Source of the DNA: CAWJMD01 sp963700925
GTDB taxonomy: Bacteria; Actinomycetota; Actinomycetes; Actinomycetales; CAWJMD01
Direction of reading: 5' to 3'
DNA: 64,000 nt
NCBI GenBank assembly: GCA_963700925.1
Contig: OY969553.1
Location: 3,534,001 to 3,598,000 of the forward strand
The translations under genes and the position numbers were made by a program. Positions 33,268 through 40,634 of this stretch are shown piece by piece. The notes under the pieces are model-generated. The model made no database searches, was not told the DNA's origin, and was given only the letters and a program-made list of their open reading frames with translations. Every line of letters starts with the position of its first letter. Position 1 is the stretch's first letter.

Positions 33268-34212
33268 TCAGGTGACGGCGACCTGCGGCCGGTCGGCGAA
33301 GTCCTTGTCGAGGATCTCCTTGTCCTCGGGGTCGGCGACCGGAACGGCGACCGCAGAGTCCCACTCACGCTGTGACTCCTCGGCCCGGCCGAGCGCACCC
33401 AGCGCCCGCGCACGCGACTCGTGGGCGTAGGCCAGGTCGAAGTCGTCCAGGCCGTGGCGGCTGCAGACATCGAGGCACCGGTCCGCCGCACGCAGCGACG
33501 CCTCTGCCTGGCCAGTGAGCAGCAGCGCCTTGGCGATCATGTAGCTCGCCCGCGCCTCGTTCTGCGGTGCCGCCCCCGAGGCCCGCTGCCAGTGGTAGGC
33601 GGCCGCATAGGCCCGGCGCAGCATCTCCTCGTCGTCGTCGGGTGAGCGGTCCGCGCTGGCGACCAGCTCCCACACCCCGTTGTTGGCCTCGACACCCTGT
33701 CGGCGATGCCAGTCGCCGTCCGGCACAGTCGGTCTGGGCGGCTGCTCTGCCTCGTCGCGCGCCGGGAGCTGCTTCCCCGTCTCGATGAGCGTCTTCATGG
33801 CGTCGAGCACCCAGACCCAGCCGTCCTTGACCCCGGCCCACGTGAGGGGGCTGGAGGCAAGGTCGCCGTGGACGAGCCGCACCCGCGTCAGCCCTTTGCC
33901 CGCGTCCTCGACCGTCCACTCGACGCGGCTCGGCGGCTCCTCGGCCATGGCTGCGTCGTAGAGCACGCGCCAGGTCTGCACGAAGCGACCCGGTTGTCCG
34001 TCCGTGGGCGGCGCCATCTCCTCGATCTCGCCCTCCACCGCAGGGCGGCCGCCGTCCATCACCGTGCGGTACGGCTGCCCCTGCCGGGGCGGTTCGACGA
34101 AGGCCGTGCCGTGGAAGTACCGCCTCGTCCAGTCCGAGTCGGTGATGGCTGTCCACACCTGTTGAGGCGAGGCCGCGATGAAGATCTGGTACACGTGCGC
34201 GGTGATGGCCAC
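33268..34212 (-). CDS. SRPBCC (AHSA1-type) domain protein with C-terminal TPR-like region
   Basis: 314 residues from a GTG at 34212 with AAGGAG upstream; the longer open frame overlaps the arsR gene. The first ~150 residues form a START/SRPBCC fold (VYQIFIAASPQQVWTAITDSDWTRRYFHGT; RVEWTVEDAGKGLTRVRLVHGD; GWVWVLDAMKTLIETGKQL). The remainder is helical with TPR character (MLRRAYAAAYHWQRASG, ARASYMIAKALLLTGQAEASLRAADRCLDVC, AYAHESRARALGALGRAEES). The substrate is unknown. It begins four bases after the ArsR gene, the usual ArsR-SRPBCC pair, and is probably controlled by it. Confidence 0.85.
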   Translation of the reverse strand: MAITAHVYQIFIAASPQQVWTAITDSDWTRRYFHGTAFVEPPRQGQPYRTVMDGGRPAVEGEIEEMAPPTDGQPGRFVQTWRVLYDAAMAEEPPSRVEWTVEDAGKGLTRVRLVHGDLASSPLTWAGVKDGWVWVLDAMKTLIETGKQLPARDEAEQPPRPTVPDGDWHRRQGVEANNGVWELVASADRSPDDDEEMLRRAYAAAYHWQRASGAAPQNEARASYMIAKALLLTGQAEASLRAADRCLDVCSRHGLDDFDLAYAHESRARALGALGRAEESQREWDSAVAVPVADPEDKEILDKDFADRPQVAVT

Positions 34213-34216
34213 GGGT

Positions 34217-34552
34217 CTACTCCTTGCGCTCGTTCTGTGCGGCGTTCCGTCTGACCTCGTGGTCGAGATCGACCAGGGCAGAGGTGAACCGGCCTGAGTA
34301 CCTGCTGATCCAGCGGTTGGCGATCTGTTCGATCGGGACGGCGTTGAGGTAGTGCCGGGTCGTCCGTCCCTGTCGGACACGCACCACCAGGTCGGCCTGC
34401 TCGAGCACCTGGATGTGCTTCATCACGCCGAAGCGCGTCATCGCCGGGAACCGCTCGCTCAGCTCGGTCACGCTCTGCCCGTCCTGCTCGAAGAGCGCGT
34501 CGAGGACGGCCCTCCGGGTGGGGTCGGCCAGCGCTCTGAAGACGTCGGTCAC
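34217..34552 (-). CDS. ArsR-family transcriptional regulator
   Basis: 111 residues from the GTG at 34552 (TDVFRALADPTRRAVLDALFEQDG onward). A longer frame from the ATG at 34582 is possible, but its codons overlap a perfect palindrome and the likely -10 element, so the GTG is preferred. The helix-turn-helix is SVTELSERFPAMTRFGVMKHIQVLEQADLV, then VRQGRTTRHYLNAVPIEQIANRWI. There are no metal-binding cysteines; this is the non-metal ArsR subgroup that usually pairs with an SRPBCC protein, as here. Confidence 0.9.
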   Translation of the reverse strand: MTDVFRALADPTRRAVLDALFEQDGQSVTELSERFPAMTRFGVMKHIQVLEQADLVVRVRQGRTTRHYLNAVPIEQIANRWISRYSGRFTSALVDLDHEVRRNAAQNERKE

Positions 34553-34559
34553 GGCGCCG

Positions 34560-34589
34560 ACAATAGGTGACCAGATGGTCACGTGTAAA
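34560..34589 (-). promoter_or_regulatory. arsR promoter with palindromic operator between -35 and -10
   Basis: Read on the minus strand: TTTACA (-35, 34589-34584), an 18-base spacer, then TATTGT (-10, 34565-34560). The spacer holds the perfect palindrome GTGACC-AGAT-GGTCAC (34567-34582). The predicted transcript would start about seven bases later, at or next to the GTG at 34552, i.e. leaderless. A repressor on this palindrome would block RNA polymerase, giving autoregulation. Confidence 0.62.
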
Positions 34590-34617
34590 GGGTCAGCCTG
34601 GAGCAGTGCCGCGACGG

Positions 34618-34830
34618 GTGAGGGTGCGAGGGTGCAGCGGCGCAGGCAAGACGACGTTCGCGACCGACGAGATGGCGGCGGCGCAGGACGACCCTTCAGG
34701 GCCGCAGATCGTCAGGCTTGCTTCCCCGCGAGAGGCGCAGAGGTGGCTCGAAGCTGTTGCGGCGGATCGACCAACAACTGATCGCACACCTCCACCAACC
34801 GAGCGCGCAGGGGAGCCGCTCGATCGCTGA
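34618..34830 (+). pseudogene. Remnant of a small P-loop kinase (FlaR/adenylate-kinase-like)
   Basis: From the GTG at 34618 the frame gives 70 residues with a P-loop, VRGCSGAGKTTFA. After only ~15 residues it continues directly with QIVRLASPREAQRWLEAVAA. In intact small nucleoside-kinase-like proteins (about 170-190 residues) the P-loop is N-terminal and the RL-SPRE-xRWL element is C-terminal, so roughly 100 or more central residues seem deleted. The 3' end overlaps the convergent gene at 34712-35656. It is probably non-functional. Confidence 0.55.
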
Positions 34831-35656
34831 GAACGCGCTGGCGGCGCGCGTACTCGGCCTTTCCGTCCGTCGTCTCGATCCGCACCGGGCCGTAGCCGAG
34901 CGCGTCGAGGTCGTACGGCGACGCCTGCATGTCGAGAACCCGAACATCGCGGGCGAGGTCGAAGCAGTCGAGCAGCAGGTCGGACGGCACCGCCGGGCCG
35001 AGCTGCCCGGCCCACTTGTACAGGTCCATCGTCGCATGCAGGCAGCCCGGCTGCTCGAGCTCCAGCACCTGAGACCTGCTGGGCTGCACCACGTTCAGCG
35101 GTCGGGCGTCGTCGGTGAAGAACCTGAAGGCGTCGAAGTGCGAGCAGGCGACCCGATGGGTGTCGACGACCTCGTCTGTGCCCTTGGCGCCCAGCCGCAG
35201 CGGCCAGTCCTCATGCCGCTGCGTACCCTCGGGCGTCCGGTAGACCATCGCCCACTCGTGAAGCCCGAAGCAGCCGAACTGTGGTGCGCGAGAAGCGGTC
35301 CGGGTCAGCAGGTCGTGAACGAACCGTACGGCGCCGCCGCGGTCGTGCAGGTACAGGTCGAGATCCAGCCCGACCGTGCCGTTCTGTGCTGTGTACCAAC
35401 GCCACTCGAGTCGCTCGCGCCAGAGGCCTCCGGGGTCGGGCGCGAGCGCAACTCCGACACCGGGGTGCCAGCGCCGCAACGCCGCTGGGCGAAGCCGGTA
35501 GTAGGTGAACAGGAAGTCCTCGACGGGATGCTTCTCGCCACGCTGTCGGCGCGCCAGATGTGCGGCGAGCCGGTTGTCGACACGCGCCCCGTGAGCCCGG
35601 GCGAGAGCCGGCCAGTCGTCCCCGCTCAGCACGTCCACGCGACCCAGCACCTCCAC
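34712..35656 (-). CDS. Conserved actinobacterial protein, often labelled 3-methyladenine DNA glycosylase
   Basis: 314 residues from a GTG at 35656. Stretches such as ARRQRGEKHPVEDFLFTYY, LRRWHPGVGVAL, FGCFGLHEWAMVYR, RVACSHFDAFRFFTDDARPLN, PGCLHATMDLYKWAGQLGPAVPSDLLLDCFDLARDVR and ASPYDLDALGYGPVRIET match a conserved family. I recall it being annotated as 3-methyladenine DNA glycosylase, but see no HhH-GPD or AAG motif to support that activity. The dense His/Asp/Trp content suggests an enzyme. Function should be treated as unknown. Confidence 0.6.
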   Translation of the reverse strand: MEVLGRVDVLSGDDWPALARAHGARVDNRLAAHLARRQRGEKHPVEDFLFTYYRLRPAALRRWHPGVGVALAPDPGGLWRERLEWRWYTAQNGTVGLDLDLYLHDRGGAVRFVHDLLTRTASRAPQFGCFGLHEWAMVYRTPEGTQRHEDWPLRLGAKGTDEVVDTHRVACSHFDAFRFFTDDARPLNVVQPSRSQVLELEQPGCLHATMDLYKWAGQLGPAVPSDLLLDCFDLARDVRVLDMQASPYDLDALGYGPVRIETTDGKAEYARRQRVLSDRAAPLRARLVEVCDQLLVDPPQQLRATSAPLAGKQA

Positions 35657-35691
35657 GCCCCCAGCCTAGGTTCAGGCCGGGGGCGTCGAGG

Positions 35692-36642
35692 TCAGGGAAG
35701 CAGCGGAAGGTCGGAGCGGGTCGCTACGTGCAGGTTGCGGATGATGCGGTCCGGCTTGTCGTCGGCGTTGGCGTACTTGGCCGCCCCCGACTCGTAGGAC
35801 AGGTAGATCTTGCCCTGGCTGGCGGTCACGCCCTCCGTCATGGTCGGCGCACGGAAGCACCTCAGCTGGCCGGCCTCGTTGGCGCTGTCGAGGTACCGGT
35901 AGCCGCGGCCCACCACGTACAGGTTGCTGCGGTTGTTGCGTCCCCAGCTCGAGCTGAACACGAAGTGGTCGTTCAGCACCAGGAGGCCCTGCGTCTTCGA
36001 CGGCACCTGGACCAGGTTGCCGACCTGTGCCGAGAGGTTGCCGTCGGCTCGGATCGTGTACTTGCCCATCCACTCCCGGCCGGTCTCGGAGAACCGACCC
36101 GCGAACAGGGTGTCGCCGTCGATGGCCAGGAAGCCGGCCCCGTAGACGTCGCCGGCACTCGTGCCGTCGAGGGCGTCGCCCTGCCCTGTCCGCAGCCGGC
36201 TCGCCACGGCGCTGGCCTCGTACTTGCGGACGGTGTTGCTCGGACCCGAGACGTAGACGTAGCCGCCGTGCACCGCCACGCCGCCGGCGTGCCCGGTGTT
36301 GATCACGGCGCGGTGTGTCAGCGAGCCGTCGCGCTGGTCGACTCCCTGCAGGATGGCTCGGCCGTCGTTCGCGGCGTAGGCGCTCATCAGGAGAAGATCG
36401 TGACCGGTACCGAAGTAGTTCCTCCAGGTGGTCAGGCCCTGCGGCACGTAGTTCGCCAACGTCGCTGGGCTCAGCGCGTGGCTGGAGTCGAAGAGCCCGT
36501 TGTAGTACGGCGTCGCGTCGTCGTCGGCCGTGTCCTCGTCCGTACAGTGCAGTTCAGCGGCCGTGCTCGGAAGCACCGGCACGGTTACCAGCCCGATGGC
36601 CAGTCCGGCCGTGGCCAGAGCGCTGAGCAGTCTTTCCAACAT
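35692..36642 (-). CDS. Secreted protein of unknown function, probable beta-propeller-like fold
   Basis: 316 residues from the ATG at 36642 with GAGGGGG upstream. A Sec signal peptide (LLSALATAGLAIGLVTVPVLPSTAA) ends before AELHC. The mature part has repeated short motifs of the kind QGLTTWRNY, DLLLMSAY, GGVAVHGGYVYVSGPSNTVRKYE, AGFLAIDGDTLFAGRF, QGLLVLNDHFVFSSSWGRNN and EGVTASQGKIYLSYESGA. These resemble blades of a propeller. I do not recognise a named family. Two cysteines (Cys near 33 and RCFRAP) could form a disulphide. Confidence 0.72.
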   Translation of the reverse strand: MLERLLSALATAGLAIGLVTVPVLPSTAAELHCTDEDTADDDATPYYNGLFDSSHALSPATLANYVPQGLTTWRNYFGTGHDLLLMSAYAANDGRAILQGVDQRDGSLTHRAVINTGHAGGVAVHGGYVYVSGPSNTVRKYEASAVASRLRTGQGDALDGTSAGDVYGAGFLAIDGDTLFAGRFSETGREWMGKYTIRADGNLSAQVGNLVQVPSKTQGLLVLNDHFVFSSSWGRNNRSNLYVVGRGYRYLDSANEAGQLRCFRAPTMTEGVTASQGKIYLSYESGAAKYANADDKPDRIIRNLHVATRSDLPLLP

Positions 36643-36737
36643 GTTTCGTCCCCCTCGTGATCTGGTGCAAAACACCATAGACCGGGCGTCCTTCGGCCCG
36701 CACCTCGGCTGCGGAAGCCTCCCGATACCCTGCGAGC

Positions 36738-37514
36738 GTGCGCATCGCGAGGTTCTCCCTGGACGACGAGCCCACCTACGGACTGGTCGGCGGCGACCCG
36801 GGATCCGAGCGACTGCTGGTGCTCGCCGGCGACCCGCTGTACATGCCCGCGAAGCCGACCGGGCAGGAGGTGCCGCTCGACGAGGTGCGGCTGCTCGCAC
36901 CGGTGATCCCGCGCTCCAAGGTCGTGGGCATCGGACGGAACTACGCCGACCACGCCGCCGAGCTCGACCACGAGGTGCCGACGCGGCCTCTCGTGTTCCT
37001 CAAGCCGAACACCTCCGTGATCGGTCCCGACGACCCCATCGTGCTGCCGGCCTTCAGTGACGACGTGCACTACGAGGGCGAGCTCGCGGTCGTGATCAGG
37101 CGCATCTGCAAAGACGTTCCCCGCGAACGGGTCTCAGACGTCGTACTGGGCTACACCGTCGCCAACGACGTGACCGCTCGCGACGTGCAGAAGAGCGACG
37201 ACCAGTGGGCCAGAGCCAAGGGCTTCGACTCGTCGTGCCCGCTCGGCCCGTGGATCGAGACCGAGCTCGACGTCGACGACCTGCGCGTGACCACGCGCCT
37301 CGACGACGAGACCGTGCAGGACGGCCGGACCTCCCAGATGGTCTTCGACGTCCCGGACCTCGTCTCGTACGTGTCCTCCGCGTTCACCCTGCTGCCAGGC
37401 GACGTGATCCTCACGGGCACGCCGGCCGGTGTCGGGCCGCTAGCCCCTGGTCAGCGGGTCGAGGTGGAGATCGAGGGGATCGGCACGCTGCGCAACCCCG
37501 TCGTTCGGCGTTGA
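36738..37514 (+). CDS. Fumarylacetoacetate hydrolase family protein
   Basis: 258 residues from a GTG at 36738. The FAH fold is clear: KVVGIGRNYADHAAEL, PLVFLKPNTSVIGPDDPIVLP, VHYEGELAVVI with metal-binding Glu residues, GYTVANDVTARDVQKSD, KGFDSSCPLGPWI and LLPGDVILTGTPAGVGPL. It matches the group annotated as 2-hydroxyhepta-2,4-diene-1,7-dioate isomerase or acylpyruvase. The orthologue commonly lies next to gltX in actinobacteria. Its stop overlaps the TTG start of the next gene. Confidence 0.92.
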   Translation: MRIARFSLDDEPTYGLVGGDPGSERLLVLAGDPLYMPAKPTGQEVPLDEVRLLAPVIPRSKVVGIGRNYADHAAELDHEVPTRPLVFLKPNTSVIGPDDPIVLPAFSDDVHYEGELAVVIRRICKDVPRERVSDVVLGYTVANDVTARDVQKSDDQWARAKGFDSSCPLGPWIETELDVDDLRVTTRLDDETVQDGRTSQMVFDVPDLVSYVSSAFTLLPGDVILTGTPAGVGPLAPGQRVEVEIEGIGTLRNPVVRR

Positions 37515-38134
37515 CGTCCCCGTTCCACCGGCTGGACGACGCCGTCCGCCGCCTCGACGAGCTGACCCGAGACCGGCTGCCGACGGGCCTTGGCCATGAC
37601 GACGCCCCCGACGACCTGGGGACGGTGGCGACGGACGACGCCGTCGGGTTCGACCCTCGGCCGCTGCTCCGCTCGCTGCACGAGCAGGGCGCGCGGGTGG
37701 TCGTGATGGGGCAGGTGGCCGGCATCCTGCACGGCTCCGACGAGCTGACGGGTGACCTCGACCTGCTCTGGGACGGGGACCCGGCCCAGAGTCCCCTGCT
37801 CGCAGCGGCTTTCGACGCCGTCGGTGCCGACCTCCTCGACGACGGTGGCCGGCCCGTGCCGGTGCGTCCCGAGTCGTTCGTCCTGCCCAAGCTGCAGTTC
37901 GCGACCCCCCGCGCCAGCGGCGACCTGTGCACGCCCGCGCTGCCGTGGGGCGACCTGCCGGTTGCACGCTTCCTCGACGAGGCGCACGCGGCGACCGAGG
38001 CCGACGGCTTCACCGTCCGCTACGTCTCGATGCCGGCGCTGATCGCGATGCGCCGAGCGGTCGGCCGCCCCAAGGACCTTCGCCGCGCCGACGCCCTCGA
38101 CGGCATCCTCGCCGAGTTGAACCGCAGAGAGTGA
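37511..38134 (+). CDS. Nucleotidyltransferase-like protein
   Basis: 207 residues. The likely start is a TTG at 37511 overlapping the FAH stop (TTGA); the frame extends far upstream only as a shadow of the FAH gene. The core reads VVVMGQVAGILHGSDELTGDLDLLWDGD, resembling the DxD region of nucleotidyltransferase-fold proteins. A late MPALIAMRRAVGRPKDLRRADAL element is common in such proteins. No toxin-antitoxin partner is seen. It may be a catalytically weak or regulatory member. It ends 31 bases before gltX and is probably co-transcribed. Confidence 0.75.
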   Translation: MTSPFHRLDDAVRRLDELTRDRLPTGLGHDDAPDDLGTVATDDAVGFDPRPLLRSLHEQGARVVVMGQVAGILHGSDELTGDLDLLWDGDPAQSPLLAAAFDAVGADLLDDGGRPVPVRPESFVLPKLQFATPRASGDLCTPALPWGDLPVARFLDEAHAATEADGFTVRYVSMPALIAMRRAVGRPKDLRRADALDGILAELNRRE

Positions 38135-38165
38135 CCTGTCCGCCGCGCCCTAGGCTGGCCTGACC

Positions 38166-39644
38166 ATGACTGAGACCTCCGGCCCCGTCCGCCTGCGTGT
38201 CGCGCCGTCGCCCACCGGCGACCCGCACGTCGGCACCGCCTACATGTCCTTGTTCAACCTCGCCTTCGTCCGCCAGCAGGGTGGGCAGTTCGTGCTGAGG
38301 ATCGAGGACACCGACCGGGCGCGCTTTCGCGAGGACTCCGAGCAGCAGATCTACGACACGCTGACGTGGCTCGGACTGCAGTGGGACGAAGGCCCCGACC
38401 GCGGTGGGCCGTTCGCGCCCTACCGGCAGTCGGAACGGCTCGAGCGCTACCTCCCGTACGTGCAGAAGCTGCTCGCGGACGGTCACGCCTACCACTGCTG
38501 GTGCACGACGGACCGCTTGGCGCAGATGCGGGCCGACCAGCAGGCACGCAAGCAGGCGACCGGCTACGACCGGCTCTGCTACGGCAAGACAGCCGAAGAG
38601 CGTTCGCAGCTAACGGGTTTCAGCGAGTCCCCCGTGGTGCGCATGCTCATTCCGCACGACGCGCCATTGGTCTTCACAGACGTCATCCGCGGCGAGGTCC
38701 GGGCCCCGAGGCCCGACGACCAGGTCATCCTCAAGGCCGACGGCTTCCCGACCTACCACCTGGCGGTCGTGGTCGACGACCACGAGATGGGCATCACCCA
38801 TGTCGTGCGTGGCGAGGAGTGGATCAGCTCGACCCCGAAGCACGTGCTGCTGTACCAGTGGCTCGACCTGCCGATGCCGGCGTTCGCGCACATGCCACTG
38901 CTACGCAACGCCGACAAGGCCAAGTCGAAGATCAGCAAGCGCAAGAACCCGGCCGCTCGACTGACCTGGTTCGTCGAGCAGGGCTACCTGCCCGAGGCTC
39001 TGCGCAACTTCCTTGCGCTGGTGGGGTACTCGATGCCCGACCTGCGTGAGGTCTTCACCTTCGACGAGATGGTCGAGTCGTTCGACTGGTCGCGTGTGAG
39101 CGCCACCGGTGGGGTGTTCGACGTCGACAAGCTGAACTGGCTGAACGGCGAGTACATCCGCGCGCTCGAGCCCCACGACCTGACCGATCGGATGGTGCAG
39201 CACCTGACTCGCGTCGGCCTGCTGCCGCAGGAGCCGACGCCCGCTCAGCTCGACCGGATCGCCGCAGCTACTCCCTTGGTGCAGACGCGGATGCAGACGC
39301 TCACCGAGACCGAGGGCATGCTCGGCTTCCTCCTCGTCGACGCCGACTCCCTCGAGGTGGAGGAGGAGTCGTTCGCCACGCTGTCCGACGACGCCCCTGC
39401 GGTGCTCGACGCATCCCTCGCGGCGCTGACCGGGCTCGGCGTGTGGGAGGCGTCCGGCATCGAGTCCGCCCTGCGCGCAGCGGTTGTCGACGGCCTCGGC
39501 ATCAAGCCCAAGCTGGCGTTCGGGCCACTTCGGGTCGCCCTGACCGGGCGCCGCATCTCGCCGCCGCTGTTCGAGTCGATGGAGATCCTCGGCCGCGACG
39601 AGAGCCTCGCGCGGCTCGCCCGCCTCAGGACGAAGTGGTCGTGA
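38166..39644 (+). CDS. gltX: Glutamyl-tRNA synthetase
   Basis: 492 residues. The class I HIGH motif is SPTGDPHVGTAYM, and the KMSKS motif is SKISKRKNP. Between them are RIEDTDRARF, YHCWCTTDRLAQMRADQQARK, HLAVVVDDHEMGITHVVRGEEWISSTPKHVLLYQWL and GGVFDVDKLNWLNGEYIR. This is the bacterial GluRS form. Because gatAB is present, it is probably the non-discriminating type that also charges tRNA(Gln) with Glu. tRNA-Gln and tRNA-Glu lie about 2.3 kb downstream on the same strand. Confidence 0.97.
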   Translation: MTETSGPVRLRVAPSPTGDPHVGTAYMSLFNLAFVRQQGGQFVLRIEDTDRARFREDSEQQIYDTLTWLGLQWDEGPDRGGPFAPYRQSERLERYLPYVQKLLADGHAYHCWCTTDRLAQMRADQQARKQATGYDRLCYGKTAEERSQLTGFSESPVVRMLIPHDAPLVFTDVIRGEVRAPRPDDQVILKADGFPTYHLAVVVDDHEMGITHVVRGEEWISSTPKHVLLYQWLDLPMPAFAHMPLLRNADKAKSKISKRKNPAARLTWFVEQGYLPEALRNFLALVGYSMPDLREVFTFDEMVESFDWSRVSATGGVFDVDKLNWLNGEYIRALEPHDLTDRMVQHLTRVGLLPQEPTPAQLDRIAAATPLVQTRMQTLTETEGMLGFLLVDADSLEVEEESFATLSDDAPAVLDASLAALTGLGVWEASGIESALRAAVVDGLGIKPKLAFGPLRVALTGRRISPPLFESMEILGRDESLARLARLRTKWS

Positions 39645-39662
39645 CCGAGCGGCTGGCGCCCG

Positions 39663-40634
39663 ATGCGGGCTGACTTCTTCTCCGAGGACGAGGTGCGACG
39701 TCACCCCCGGCTCCTGCGCATCGCGGACAGCCACTGGTGGCGTTCGGTCCTGAGCGTGGTGGCCTTCGGGTTCGCGTTCCTCTGCGTGCAGCTGGGCATG
39801 ACCCTGTTCGAAGTCGTGCTGTTCGGCGGCTTCGGGGGGTACCTGGGTCAGCCGATGTCGGACGGGACGGTCACCGGCCCCGTCCCCGCGCTGTACGGCG
39901 TCGCGATCAACCTGCTGTACGTCGGTCTCGCCGTGCTGGCGGTGCGCGTCGGGTTCGGCGTCACCGGCGGCTGGATCCTGTCGGTCGCGGGTCGCTGGCG
40001 TTGGGGCTGGTCGGGCGTCTGCGCCGTGTTCGGCCTGGTCGCGGGCGCCACGATCGTCGTGCTCGGGCTGGTCGGTCTCGCCGGACGGGTCACCACGTCC
40101 GAGCCCGAAGCCCCGACGCTCGGCGCCCTGCCGGCCGCGGGCTGGGTGCTGCTCGCTGTCGCCGTCGCCGTCTCGACCGCAGCTCTCGAGGAGGTCGCGA
40201 TCCGTGGATGGCTGGCGCAGTCCGTCGGCGCCCTGGTGTCGTCACCGCGGGTCGGCGTGCTGCTCGCCGCCGGCATCTCGACGTGGGCGTTCGTCTGGCT
40301 GCGTGGACCTGTCGGCCCCGGCGAGACGATCGTCGTGGCGTCCCTGGGGCTGGTCCTGTTCCTGCTCGTGTGGACGACCGGCGGAGTCGAGGCGTCGATC
40401 GCCGTCAACGCCGGCCTCCAGCTCGCGGTGCTGGCCCCGTTGGCGGCCCGCCACGGCCTCGACACCGCCATCGCCGACGTCCCACCGACCGGCCTTGCGG
40501 AGCTCGTAGTCGCACTCGCGGTGACGGTGGCGCTCGTGGTGGTCGGACGTCGACTCCGACTGCAGAAGCGCGGTCGCCCCGAGCAGGAGACGCGTGAGCT
40601 GTCCGACCTGTCAGACGTGCGAGGAGTGCGATGA
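39663..40634 (+). CDS. CPBP-family intramembrane protein, divergent
   Basis: 323 residues with about eight membrane segments. The CPBP (Abi/Rce1-like) motif 1 is present as ALEEVAIRGWLAQSVG. The second motif, normally FxxxH, reads STWAFVWLRG without the His, so metalloprotease activity is doubtful. The C-terminus is basic and ends in the cytoplasm. The next CPBP gene starts inside this gene's stop (ATGA overlap), so the two are co-translated and may form a complex. Its role is unknown. Confidence 0.82.
   Translation: MRADFFSEDEVRRHPRLLRIADSHWWRSVLSVVAFGFAFLCVQLGMTLFEVVLFGGFGGYLGQPMSDGTVTGPVPALYGVAINLLYVGLAVLAVRVGFGVTGGWILSVAGRWRWGWSGVCAVFGLVAGATIVVLGLVGLAGRVTTSEPEAPTLGALPAAGWVLLAVAVAVSTAALEEVAIRGWLAQSVGALVSSPRVGVLLAAGISTWAFVWLRGPVGPGETIVVASLGLVLFLLVWTTGGVEASIAVNAGLQLAVLAPLAARHGLDTAIADVPPTGLAELVVALAVTVALVVVGRRLRLQKRGRPEQETRELSDLSDVRGVR

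Noticed and set aside
37511..38134. Toxin-antitoxin component (AbiEii-like nucleotidyltransferase)
   Set aside because: No antitoxin or HEPN partner is adjacent; the gene sits in a housekeeping cluster with FAH and gltX.
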